The notes under the pieces: model-generated
Databases searched by the model: none
Told to the model about the DNA's origin: nothing
The model's input: the letters and a program-made list of their open reading frames with translations, nothing else
Shown here: piece after piece, positions 1-6,471 of the stretch
Numbering within the stretch: position 1 is the first letter of the stretch
Layout: the number at the start of each line of letters is the position of its first letter
Translations under genes and position numbers: made by a program
Assembly (NCBI GenBank): GCA_902806355.1
Contig: CADCWI010000111.1
Coordinates: 1-14,694, forward strand
Direction of reading: 5' to 3'
DNA length: 14,694 nt
Origin: an uncultured Thermomicrobiales bacterium
GTDB taxonomy: Bacteria; Chloroflexota; Chloroflexia; Thermomicrobiales; UBA6265

Positions 1-123
1 CCTGTGGCGAAGCGTGACGAGTGGGCCGGCGTGTCTCATAGGGGACACGACATCTCCGCCGTGATTGCCGTGACACGCCCGGCCGAGGTGCACGAGCACG
101 AACGGGCGTGCCACCGCGGTTGA
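1..123 (+). CDS. possible 3' end of an unidentified gene (partial)
   Basis: The frame starting at base 1 is open from the window edge to a TGA at 121-123, giving 40 residues and mostly G/C third positions, as in the real genes here. The C-terminal peptide ends with ...HEHERACHRG. I recognise no family. It would converge on the DUF6510 gene, and both stops sit inside one palindrome, which mildly supports a real gene end. A 40-codon open stretch in GC-rich DNA can also arise by chance, so this is tentative. Confidence 0.22.
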   Translation, partial: PVAKRDEWAGVSHRGHDISAVIAVTRPAEVHEHERACHRG

Positions 124-137
124 CTGGCGCCAGTCAA
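120..137. terminator. 18-bp perfect palindrome over convergent stop codons
   Basis: The sequence TTGACTGGCGCCAGTCAA is its own reverse complement. It contains the minus-strand TGA of the DUF6510 gene (134-136) and the TGA of the plus-strand partial ORF (121-123). As RNA it could fold into a short hairpin in either direction, but no T-run follows it on either side. It may therefore be a bidirectional 3'-end hairpin or a dimeric-regulator operator. A weaker inverted repeat (cacgcccg at 73-80, cgggcgtg near 102-109) lies just beyond it. Confidence 0.45.
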
Positions 138-406
138 TCCTCCGCCTGAATACGGAGGACGCGTGTCCCGCGCACGTCGAGCGAGTATCCACTCCGCACG
201 CGAGAGACCCGGATCATGGCGGTGTCACATACGGGACAGCGCAGGATGATTCCCAGACCCGGATCGTAGGCGACCAGGCTTCCCACCGGTGCCTCGGCGC
301 TGCAACCACTGCAGACAGCCATGGCGGTTGTCATCTCGTGGCAGAAGATCTCGGCGAGTGGGCCGGCCGCGGCATTGCCATCGAGTCGAAGGTCGTTGTC
401 GTCCAT
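134..406 (-). CDS. DUF6510 family zinc-ribbon-like protein
   Basis: A 90-residue soluble protein. I recognise the N-terminal MDDNDLRLDGNAAAGPLAEIF block as typical of DUF6510. It has two cysteine pairs, CSGC (32-35) and CPVC (57-60), consistent with a single zinc-ribbon site, plus an extra Cys22. The start at 406 is chosen over upstream in-frame Met codons because an AAGGGGA Shine-Dalgarno precedes it and because the family begins there; the longer frame would run into the preceding gene. The stop of the FNR-type reductase is 10 nt upstream, so it is the last gene of a three-gene operon. The biochemical role is unknown. Context suggests a small metal-binding partner, possibly an electron carrier or assembly factor, for the Mo oxidoreductase/flavoprotein pair. 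That role is inference. Confidence 0.85.
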   Translation of the reverse strand: MDDNDLRLDGNAAAGPLAEIFCHEMTTAMAVCSGCSAEAPVGSLVAYDPGLGIILRCPVCDTAMIRVSRVRSGYSLDVRGTRVLRIQAED

Positions 407-416
407 CACTTCCCCT

Positions 417-1166
417 TTACACTCCAGTCGGGCCAAATCGTTCCGTCTTGATGCGGGCTGGTTCATGGCCGAGCGCGACGAGCGACGTGGCGACCGATTC
501 CACGAGTCGCGTCGGCCCGCAGACATACACCAGCGGCCGCTCGGCGGGTGGCCAGTTGACCTCCGCCAGCATGGCCTCGTCGATCCGGCGCTGGTACCCG
601 TTCCAATCCGGCGGCTGGGCCCGGGTGAGCGTGTGAATCACCTCGAGTGTCACGTCCGTGGCGAGGCGGGCGAGCTCCTTCTCGTAGATAATCTCCTCGA
701 AAGAACGCGACGAATAGAGCAGGCGGACAGGGACGTCACTCCCGGTCGCGGCCCGCTGCCGGATCATCGCCATCAGCGGCGCCACGCCCGACCCGCCGGA
801 GACGAGAAACAGCGGCCCACCGTCTGCGCTATCCCAGGCGAAGTACCCGCCGATCGGACCGCGCAGCTCCACCTTGTCACCCACCTGCAGCTCGCCGGTA
901 AGGTAGGGCGAGACCTCGCCATCCTCCAGCCGCTCGACCGTGATCTCGACGCGTTCGCCATCAGGTGCAGACGCGATCGAGTAGCTGCGTTGGACTTGAT
1001 AGCCGTCCTCGGCGGTCAGCCGGATGTCGACGTGCTGCCCCGGCCGGTGTCCGACCCAGCCAGGCACGTTCAGGATGAGGCTTCTGACCTTCGGTGTCTC
1101 GACGATGATTTCGACGACGTCGGCAACAAGCCAGGTCAGTCGCCTTGGTATCGTTGTTCCTGCCAT
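417..1166 (-). CDS. FAD-binding ferredoxin-reductase-type oxidoreductase
   Basis: A 249-residue single-polypeptide FNR-superfamily flavoprotein. An N-terminal FAD-binding beta-barrel (about 5-105) carries the RSYS flavin motif (60-63). The C-terminal NAD(P)-binding domain has GGSGVAP (124-130) and the CGPT loop (216-219). It ends in ERFGPTG rather than continuing into a 2Fe-2S domain, so it lacks its own ferredoxin module. Members move electrons from NAD(P)H through FAD to a partner. Its start lies 31 nt inside the 3' end of the sulfite-oxidase-like gene, so translation is probably coupled. The likely electron acceptor is that Mo enzyme, replacing the membrane haem protein MsrQ of classical MsrPQ. 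Cytoplasmic: no signal peptide or membrane segment is seen. Confidence 0.92.
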   Translation of the reverse strand: MAGTTIPRRLTWLVADVVEIIVETPKVRSLILNVPGWVGHRPGQHVDIRLTAEDGYQVQRSYSIASAPDGERVEITVERLEDGEVSPYLTGELQVGDKVELRGPIGGYFAWDSADGGPLFLVSGGSGVAPLMAMIRQRAATGSDVPVRLLYSSRSFEEIIYEKELARLATDVTLEVIHTLTRAQPPDWNGYQRRIDEAMLAEVNWPPAERPLVYVCGPTRLVESVATSLVALGHEPARIKTERFGPTGV

Positions 1167-1747
1167 GGATCACCATAGTTGTGATAGCCAAGCTCTTCCC
1201 AGAACCCCGGCTGGTCATCGCTGACCAACTCGAGGCGACGGAGCCACTTGGCGCTCTTCCAGAAGTAGAGATGCGGTACGAGAAGGCGAGCCGGTCCGCC
1301 ATGTTCGGGAGCCAGCGCCTCCCCGTCGTACCTGAAGGCGACCCACGCCTTTCCATCGGTGACGTCCTCGATCGGCAAGTTGGTCGTGTAGCCACCGTCG
1401 CAGTGCGCGATCAGGAAGCTCCCACTGTGATCGATCCCGTCGAGCAGGGTATCGATCGAGACACCCTCCCACTCGGTGTCGAACTTCGACCACTTGGTGA
1501 CGCAGTGGATATCGACAGTGAACGTCTCGCGCGGCAGCGCCTGGAACTCCTCCCACGTCCACCGGGCGGGCTGCTCGACCTCGCCGGTGAGGCGAAGGTC
1601 CCATTGTTCGAGGTTGGTGCGCGGAGTCGGCCCCGCGGAGAGGACTGGAAAGTCCCTGGTCGAATACTGTCCAGGCGGCAGACGATCTCCCAGCTCCGGA
1701 TCGCGTTGCCGGCCACGAAACCCACGCGAGATAAATCCTTCTGCCAT
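1136..1747 (-). CDS. sulfite oxidase-like molybdopterin-dependent oxidoreductase
   Basis: A 203-residue protein of the oxidoreductase molybdopterin-binding (SUOX/MsrP) fold. The presumed Mo-ligating Cys82 sits in DIHCVTKWSKFD. The block GGPARLLVPHLYFWKSAKW (150-168) and the C-terminal YHNYGDPWQEQRY (188-200) are typical of the short cytosolic members. There is no Tat signal, haem domain or dimerisation domain, so it probably acts in the cytosol. Substrate is unknown; sulfoxide (methionine sulfoxide) reduction is the nearest known activity. The start at 1747 has an ideal AGGAGGT site; the longer in-frame extension has no homology or RBS. It is the first gene of the operon with the FNR-type reductase and DUF6510 gene, and the reductase start overlaps its last 31 nt. 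Confidence 0.92.
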   Translation of the reverse strand: MAEGFISRGFRGRQRDPELGDRLPPGQYSTRDFPVLSAGPTPRTNLEQWDLRLTGEVEQPARWTWEEFQALPRETFTVDIHCVTKWSKFDTEWEGVSIDTLLDGIDHSGSFLIAHCDGGYTTNLPIEDVTDGKAWVAFRYDGEALAPEHGGPARLLVPHLYFWKSAKWLRRLELVSDDQPGFWEELGYHNYGDPWQEQRYQGD

Positions 1748-1891
1748 GGTGCGTACCTCCTGACCGTTTGGATGGCCAAGAATTGAATCTCCACGTCCAC
1801 GAGAGCCATCCGACCCTGTCGCTTCCAGAAGATGGTGCAGCAATGGCCGGGACACCGTGGCTCATACGAAGAGCATAGCAGCCTTTTGGAT

Positions 1892-1919
1892 TTGACAGGC
1901 CAGATTCCGTCGATAGAAT
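1892..1919 (+). promoter_or_regulatory. sigma70-type promoter candidate (distal)
   Basis: TTGACA (1892-1897), a 16-bp spacer and TAGAAT (1914-1919): a perfect -35 and a five-of-six -10, pointing right. Transcription would start near 1926, about 280 nt before the 40-codon ORF and 400 nt before the peroxiredoxin start. This implies a long structured leader, a second promoter for that gene, or a small RNA. Confidence 0.45.
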
Positions 1920-2145
1920 GAATTTGCGATCCCATCAGAGAGGCGTTTCAGCGCCTGGACTTGATATGTATTCGCTTTCACGCGCTATTCGCGGCGTTCA
2001 GCCGGCGACACTATCGACGTGAGCGCCGCGGTGATGCGGATCGTTGGCATGATCGACTCCATTTCCGACGGGAGTAAAGGGACGCGGAATGCGGCGAGAC
2101 AACCAGGCTTGGCCTGAGAAGCGAGCTCGTGAACCGGCTGGATCG

Positions 2146-2173
2146 TTGACAGTCGTACCCAGGATCGTAATGT
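2146..2173 (+). promoter_or_regulatory. sigma70-type promoter for the peroxiredoxin transcript
   Basis: TTGACA (2146-2151), a 16-bp spacer and TAATGT (2168-2173), close to consensus. A start near 2180 would put the ATG at 2205 about 25 nt into the transcript and the peroxiredoxin start at 2324 about 145 nt in. This is the best promoter in the window. Confidence 0.6.
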
Positions 2174-2180
2174 TTTACGA
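2165..2180. promoter_or_regulatory. inverted repeat overlapping the -10 (putative operator)
   Basis: TCGTAA-TGTT-TTACGA is a perfect dyad with 6-bp arms and a 4-bp centre. It covers the -10 at 2168-2173 and runs to the expected start site, where a bound dimeric repressor would block transcription. The cognate regulator is not in this window and I do not recognise the motif as a known box. Confidence 0.4.
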
Positions 2181-2204
2181 GTCATTCGAGAAGAGAGTTG
2201 CACC

Positions 2205-2327
2205 ATGAGCACCGTCGTCCGTGTGGACGGCATTGGCGGGTCGATTACCAGAACCCGCTTCCAACAGCCATCGCCTCTTCATATTCAATGCAACGGTCAC
2301 AACTTTACCGCCAGGAGCACCACATGA
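2205..2327 (+). CDS. small ORF / possible leader peptide (40 aa)
   Basis: ATG at 2205, 40 codons, and a TGA at 2325-2327 that overlaps the peroxiredoxin ATG (2324-2326) as ATGA, the classic termination-reinitiation arrangement. It lies about 25 nt downstream of the near-consensus promoter and has a weak GAGAG Shine-Dalgarno with 7-nt spacing. The peptide (MSTVVRVDGIGGSI...) is Thr/Ser/Arg-rich with one Cys and resembles no family I know. It could be a translated leader coupling the peroxiredoxin to upstream translation, or a chance frame. The promoter distance and ATGA junction favour translation. Confidence 0.4.
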   Translation: MSTVVRVDGIGGSITRTRFQQPSPLHIQCNGHNFTARSTT

Positions 2328-2833
2328 TTGTTCCGGATAGCGCGCGCCTGGATGCTGGCGACTCATTTCCCGCGCTCACCTTTGCCCTCACCGGTGGTCG
2401 CCAACTTCGCGTGCCCGAGGATATCGACCATCCCTTCCAGGCCATCCTATTTTATCGTGGCCACTGGTGCCCGTATTGCCAAGCGCAACTTACGTCATAC
2501 CAAATGGCACTTGGGAAACTCGAGAAGGAAGGTATCGGCGTCATTGCGGCCTCGGTGGACGAAGAGGAGCAGAGCGCGGGCACAATCCAGTCGCTTGGAC
2601 TGACGTACCCCATCGCACACGGACTGCCGGTGATAGAGACGGCTCAGGCTACCGGCGCGTTTTACGATGGCGAGTCGACGCATAGGGCTCCGTATCTTCA
2701 ATCGACCGGCTTCATCCTGGGTCCTGACCGCCGCATCCTGCTGGCGGTCTACAGTTCGGGCGCAATGGGCCGTCTGGGATGGCAGGATGTGATCGCGATG
2801 GTGAAGTACGCGCAGAAGAAGGCAGCGGCATAA
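2324..2833 (+). CDS. AhpC/TSA-family peroxiredoxin-like protein
   Basis: A 169-residue thioredoxin-fold protein of the redoxin/AhpC-TSA type. FYRGHWCPYCQAQL (43-56) places a CxxC pair (Cys49, Cys52) where peroxiredoxins have their peroxidatic cysteine, preceded by the conserved aromatic-Arg. The C-terminal strand GFILGPDRRILLAVYSSG (129-146) is typical of this group. Probable role: cytosolic thiol-dependent peroxide or disulfide reduction. The CxxC means a thioredoxin-like disulfide activity cannot be excluded. The start at 2324 is set by AGGAG 8 nt upstream and matches family N termini; an in-frame Met at 2198 gives an unrelated extension. It is the only confident plus-strand gene, with promoter, operator and leader ORF directly upstream. 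Confidence 0.9.
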   Translation: MIVPDSARLDAGDSFPALTFALTGGRQLRVPEDIDHPFQAILFYRGHWCPYCQAQLTSYQMALGKLEKEGIGVIAASVDEEEQSAGTIQSLGLTYPIAHGLPVIETAQATGAFYDGESTHRAPYLQSTGFILGPDRRILLAVYSSGAMGRLGWQDVIAMVKYAQKKAAA

Positions 2834-3312
2834 CGAAAGCTCGTCGGATGTCGCCTCCGTCTCCATAGAGTGGGAAGCCGCTCTTCACGGGGGCCGCATA
2901 CGTGCTCGAAACTACCGTGAAACCCAACCACTCGAGGCGGTTCGCAATGCAGTGATCACGCGACGCCTACATTGATGGTCCGACCAGCGACGCTGCAACC
3001 GGGCTGCGGCCGAGTGCGGGGTGATCCTCTTCTGACGTGGTATCGCCCGGCTACATTTGGCCACTCCTCTTCCGCCTTGGCGCGGCCTGACCGTATCGAC
3101 TGGCCAGGACGGTGACGGGTTCCTGCCACTATCCTCTTCCCGGCTGTCTGGGAAGCCGCCGGATTGGTGTTCGTCGATTCGCGCGTGCCCGGTGAAGCGG
3201 ACGTAGGCGGTGACAGGCGACCCTCCAGGCCGCGATCACGACGACTGAGATTCTCGAAAGATGAGTCCCTCTGCCAAGGTGACATCCTCCGGGTTCGATC
3301 GTGAGCCAGGGA
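2834..3312. other. convergent intergenic region without a recognisable gene
   Basis: This lies between the 3' ends of the peroxiredoxin (+) and NhaA (-). Frames on both strands lack a sensible start with a spaced Shine-Dalgarno, are Arg/Pro/Ser-rich, and match no family I know. One weak hairpin (cttccc 3136-3141, gggaag 3150-3155) might help termination. Nothing else can be supported. Confidence 0.5.
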
Positions 3313-4992
3313 TCAGCTTGCCAACCCTTGGGTTGTTTCGGCAGACACCTCGGGTCGTTGTGCTGGGAGTGTTGATCGCAGGAGCAGATACCCGATAGCG
3401 CCCGCAACCACCGAGCCGATGAGAATCCCGATCCGGGCAGCATCCGCCTGGAGTCCCGGGTCGAAGGCAAGCTCGGTGACGAAGAGCGATATGGTGAAGC
3501 CGATGCCGCCAAGCATCGCTACGCCCGCGAGATGCGACCATTCGATCGCTCCCGGTCGAATGGCAATGCCAGCCTTCACGGCCAGCCAGGCGAAGGCGAG
3601 GATTCCCATCGGCTTGCCCACGACCAGGCCGGCCACAATGCCCCACAGGACTGACGAAGAGATCGCCTCTCCAAACCCCTCCACCAACGGAATCCCGGCG
3701 TTGGCGAAAGCGAACAAAGGCACGATTCCAAGGACTACCCACGGAGTGAGGCTATGCTGCAGGTGGGTCATCGGCGTTTCGACGTCCTCGCACAGGCGCT
3801 CGAGCGACTGGGTGGCTTGTTGCTGCGGCTCGTTGGTGAGCACGTTCGGAGCCACAAAACAGGCCGCCTCGAAATCGTCCATCAGGGACCGGCCGCGCAC
3901 CAGAAACTGGCTGGGATTGATCCAGGATTGGGCAGGTACGGTCATGGCGACCAGTACCCCGGCGAGGGTGCCATGCACGCCGGATTCGAAGATCGCGAGC
4001 CAAACGGCAAGGCCAACGAAGGCATAGACCGGCCAGCGGTGAAAGCCGGCCCGGTTGGCGGCAAAGAGCACGAGCAGGAGGAGGGCGGCGAGACCGAGCG
4101 CTGGCCAGGAGATTTGATCGGTATAGAACACCGCGATGACCAGCACGGCGATGATGTCGTCAACGATCGCGAAGGCGGTCAGGAAGACAATCAGCATCGG
4201 CCGGACCCTCCCCCCGAGGAGGCTGAGAATCCCCAGCGAGAAGGCCGTGTCGGTGGCCATCGGGATCCCCCAGCCGCTCGTGCCACCGCGTCCAGCGGTG
4301 ATGAGGACATAGATGAGGGCCGGGATTACCGCTCCACCGACGGCGGCGGCGATCGGCAGGGTCGCCTGCCGTCGCGAACGCAGTTCTCCAACAAGCACCT
4401 CCCGCTTGATCTCGAGACCCAGGATAAAGAAGAAGAGCGCCATCAGGGCATCGTTGACCCAATGGCGGAGGGACTCGGCGATCATCCAGTGTCCGACCTC
4501 GATTGCAAGCTCGGTTTCCCAGAAGTCGGTATACGCATCGGACAGGGGGAGGTTCGCCATCAGCAGCGCCAGCACCGTTCCAAGCAGGAGAAGCCCGATC
4601 CCGGAAACACTGGCTCCGACGAAGTCCTGGAGCCGCGTCACCCTGAGTGCGAGGGCCCGCTCCTGGCTCGTACCGGTGATGTTCTCGGCGACCGGAGCGG
4701 TCTCCGCGAGTTCATCGCTCGCTGCAAACAACGCACGGGCCTCGTCGGATGCCTTCCAGCGCGCGAGGTCGCTCTCGCGGGCGAAGCGCAGGATTATCCG
4801 GTATTCGGGACTGCCACGGGTGGGGCGAAGAACCTGGATGCCCTGGTAGCCGGGAAATGGTGAAGCCTCGCGCTCGTAACGGCGGAGGAGGGCTTCGAAC
4901 TCTTGTTCGCGGCCGGACTGGATGCGACGAGTGGTGCTCAAGGTGACCGAAGGTTCGTCGAGGGTGTCCGCGTTGTCCGGTGGTTCCGCCAT
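3313..4992 (-). CDS. nhaA: Na+/H+ antiporter NhaA with N-terminal ABM-like domain
   Basis: A 559-residue protein in two parts. Residues about 14-105 (PSVTLSTTRR..., SPFPGYQGIQVLRP, EYRIILRFARESDLARW) match the antibiotic-biosynthesis-monooxygenase-like ferredoxin fold. From about 120 the chain is a complete multi-pass NhaA: GLEIKREVLVGELR (192-205), the ATD motif with Asp248, AIVDDI with Asp278/Asp279 (equivalent to E. coli D133, D163 and D164), GKPMG with Lys460 (K300 equivalent) and GGIGFTISLF (495-504). All ion-translocation residues are kept, so electroneutrality-breaking Na+/H+ exchange at the inner membrane is expected. Start 4992 is preferred for its GGGAAGAGG site; Met codons at 5040 and 5094 are alternatives, the latter overlapping the zinc-finger gene. 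It is 65 nt downstream of the UBP gene and last in the operon. The soluble domain may regulate the transporter (inference). Confidence 0.9.
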   Translation of the reverse strand: MAEPPDNADTLDEPSVTLSTTRRIQSGREQEFEALLRRYEREASPFPGYQGIQVLRPTRGSPEYRIILRFARESDLARWKASDEARALFAASDELAETAPVAENITGTSQERALALRVTRLQDFVGASVSGIGLLLLGTVLALLMANLPLSDAYTDFWETELAIEVGHWMIAESLRHWVNDALMALFFFILGLEIKREVLVGELRSRRQATLPIAAAVGGAVIPALIYVLITAGRGGTSGWGIPMATDTAFSLGILSLLGGRVRPMLIVFLTAFAIVDDIIAVLVIAVFYTDQISWPALGLAALLLLVLFAANRAGFHRWPVYAFVGLAVWLAIFESGVHGTLAGVLVAMTVPAQSWINPSQFLVRGRSLMDDFEAACFVAPNVLTNEPQQQATQSLERLCEDVETPMTHLQHSLTPWVVLGIVPLFAFANAGIPLVEGFGEAISSSVLWGIVAGLVVGKPMGILAFAWLAVKAGIAIRPGAIEWSHLAGVAMLGGIGFTISLFVTELAFDPGLQADAARIGILIGSVVAGAIGYLLLRSTLPAQRPEVSAETTQGLAS

Positions 4993-5057
4993 GCTCGCCT
5001 CTTCCCTACGCGACTGCACCGTGTCCCCACCCGTCTCCATGGCGATTTCGCCGGGTG

Positions 5058-5324
5058 CTACGGGGCCATCGCGACCTCGTCCACATAGCACCACATCCAG
5101 TCCTCGCCGCGCTCGAACGACTGGATGATCGGGTGGTCAGTGGTGTGGAAATGCCTGGTAGCATGCCTGTTCTTCGAGTTATCGCAACAGCCGACGTGAC
5201 CGCAGATCAGGCAGAGGCGCAAATGGACCCAGGTGTCTCCCATCTGCAGGCACTCCTCGCACCCGTCAGGTGTGCGCGGTGAAACATCCTGAATCTGGTC
5301 CAGATGCGTGCATGGCACATTCAT
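5058..5324 (-). CDS. UBP-type zinc finger protein
   Basis: An 88-residue stand-alone ZnF-UBP domain, the fold eukaryotic deubiquitinases use to bind the free C terminus of ubiquitin. All expected zinc ligands are visible: C5xH7, C22xxC25, C38xxC41, C46, H54, H58 and H64, followed by HPI and WMWCYVDE near the end. Cytoplasmic. Its ATG (5322-5324) overlaps the DUF5996 stop as ATGA and has an AGGAG site, so expression is translationally coupled. No ubiquitin-like protein, E1, E2 or protease is encoded nearby. A role in the ubiquitin system is therefore unlikely; binding a C-terminal peptide or acting as a redox-sensitive zinc switch fits the neighbours better. That is inference. Confidence 0.93.
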   Translation of the reverse strand: MNVPCTHLDQIQDVSPRTPDGCEECLQMGDTWVHLRLCLICGHVGCCDNSKNRHATRHFHTTDHPIIQSFERGEDWMWCYVDEVAMAP

Positions 5325-6265
5325 TGGTTTGCTCCTGCTGGTGGAGTGCGTTCGAGGAAATCACGATTCCAGTCCGCGAGCTTCGCCGCAGCTTGGTAGG
5401 CACTCTCGAAAAAGTCAAGGATCGTCCCCTCCGGGGATGGAGCGCGGCGCGCATCATCGTACCGGAGAAGGAACTGTCCCAGCCTGGAATCGTAGTGCGC
5501 CGCGTCAGGACGCACCACGGCGTCCTTGTATCCCAGAGGCTCGGGGTAGATATAGGCGTAGAACGCGGGTTCGCCAAGAGTGACACCGGACATCGTGGGG
5601 TTGCCCGGCCAGAAGCCGCAGGCGGCGTTCTCCTGGCTTTCAGCGATCTGCAGGAAGCGCGGCGCTCCTGCTGGCGGCTCGGCCTCCCGGCCGGAGAAGC
5701 GGGTCATGCTGAGATCGAACGATCCCCAGAAAAAGTTGACCGGGCTGCTCTTGCCAACGAACGATGAGCGGTACCGCTGCAGGATCTTCTCGGTCTGGAG
5801 AAGGATCCGCCACCAGCGTTCGACGAACTCGGGATCGTAGGCGGAGTGAACGTCATCGATGTCGCACGAGATCGGGTTGGGAATCTCTGTGGGGAGAGGA
5901 TTGATGGTCACGTCGATGCCCATCGTCCGCAGCGTCTCCATGATTTCCGCGTAGAAGCCGGCGACCGGGCGCGGGACTAGCGGCAACGATCGGGTGCGCC
6001 CGTCGCTGGCATGGATGAAGACGGTGTGGTCGATGAGATCGAAGACGATCTCAAACGCCCCGGTCCTATAGGGAATGGTTCCGGTCGTCAGGCCACGCGG
6101 CGTTACCTGGAATGCGACGTTCCACCACTCATTCAGGAACGGAGTCAGCTCCAGCTTGATCTTCCCCACGATCTGGAGCCAAAGGTGGAGCGTTTCCTGT
6201 GTCTCTTGCCACAGGCCGAGCGGCAATGCGGGCCATGGCTCGACGTTTCTCTCGGTGACGGTCAT
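5321..6265 (-). CDS. DUF5996 family protein
   Basis: A 314-residue soluble protein recognised as DUF5996 by WPALPLGLWQETQETLHLW (11-29), LTPFLNEWWNVAFQVTPRGL (40-59) and FFWGSFDLSMTRFSG (178-192), with GFWPGNP (217-223). Length is normal for the family. The function of DUF5996 is not known to me. The start at 6265 has a strong GAAGGGGGG site. The last codons overlap the UBP zinc-finger start (ATGA), and a 206-nt gap separates it from the CNB-TrxR-like gene upstream, so it may have its own promoter. From memory, relatives carry His where this protein has Asn177 (SPVNFFWG) and in the segment before GFWPG (here SQENAAC). If so, a putative metal or catalytic site is altered here; this needs an alignment. 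Confidence 0.85.
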   Translation of the reverse strand: MTVTERNVEPWPALPLGLWQETQETLHLWLQIVGKIKLELTPFLNEWWNVAFQVTPRGLTTGTIPYRTGAFEIVFDLIDHTVFIHASDGRTRSLPLVPRPVAGFYAEIMETLRTMGIDVTINPLPTEIPNPISCDIDDVHSAYDPEFVERWWRILLQTEKILQRYRSSFVGKSSPVNFFWGSFDLSMTRFSGREAEPPAGAPRFLQIAESQENAACGFWPGNPTMSGVTLGEPAFYAYIYPEPLGYKDAVVRPDAAHYDSRLGQFLLRYDDARRAPSPEGTILDFFESAYQAAAKLADWNRDFLERTPPAGANQ

Positions 6266-6400
6266 GATCCCCCCTTCTCCCGAGCGGATACTATGGCACC
6301 CGGGCGTACCCGCTCAGGGTAATTCCTGTGGAACTCGATCATACCTTGCGTCCACGGGGAGACTCGCCCTTGAGGTCACTCGGGAGGGTGGCGGTGAATG

Positions 6401-6416
6401 CGGTGCTGTGGCACCG
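6401..6416 (-). terminator. weak hairpin downstream of the CNB-TrxR-like gene
   Basis: cggtgc-TGTG-gcaccg forms a 6-bp GC-rich stem about 55 nt past the stop at 6472. A second cggtgc at 6426-6431 offers an alternative pairing with 6411-6416. There is no U-tract. Partial termination between this gene and DUF5996 is possible. Confidence 0.25.
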
Positions 6417-6471
6417 ACGGTGAGCCGGTGCTTGTGCCCTTCCGCCATCACCACGGGCCGTGTGCATCAAC

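Larger units (their letters stand above)
1748..2323. other. divergent intergenic control region
   Basis: This stretch separates the minus-strand Mo-oxidoreductase operon from the plus-strand peroxiredoxin. It is less GC-rich than the genes. It holds two plus-strand promoter-like elements (1892-1919 and 2146-2173), a dyad over the second -10, a 40-codon ORF at 2205-2327, and an inverted repeat (cgcggcg 1990-1996, cgccgcg 2024-2030) that could structure a long leader. For the minus-strand operon I see only a poor candidate: a TATGCT -10 at 1872-1877 with no convincing -35. Frames on either strand through 1770-2200 look like noise. Confidence 0.6.

Noticed and set aside
321..1178. Long plus-strand open frame (285 codons)
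   Set aside because: It is antisense to the FNR-type reductase and DUF6510 genes; the peptide is Arg/Asp/His-rich with no family motif, and the opposite strand carries clear motifs and RBSs.
2956..3285. 109-codon minus-strand frame between peroxiredoxin and NhaA
   Set aside because: The GGAGG abuts the ATG with no spacing, the composition is Arg/Ser/Pro-rich, and no motif is recognisable.
3754..4863. 369-codon plus-strand frame
   Set aside because: Antisense to NhaA; low-complexity Glu/Gly/Asp/Arg composition typical of the complement of a GC-rich membrane-protein gene.
5058..5324. Bacterial ubiquitin-like conjugation system
   Set aside because: Only the UBP zinc finger is present; no E1, E2, JAB protease or ubiquitin-like protein is encoded in the window.
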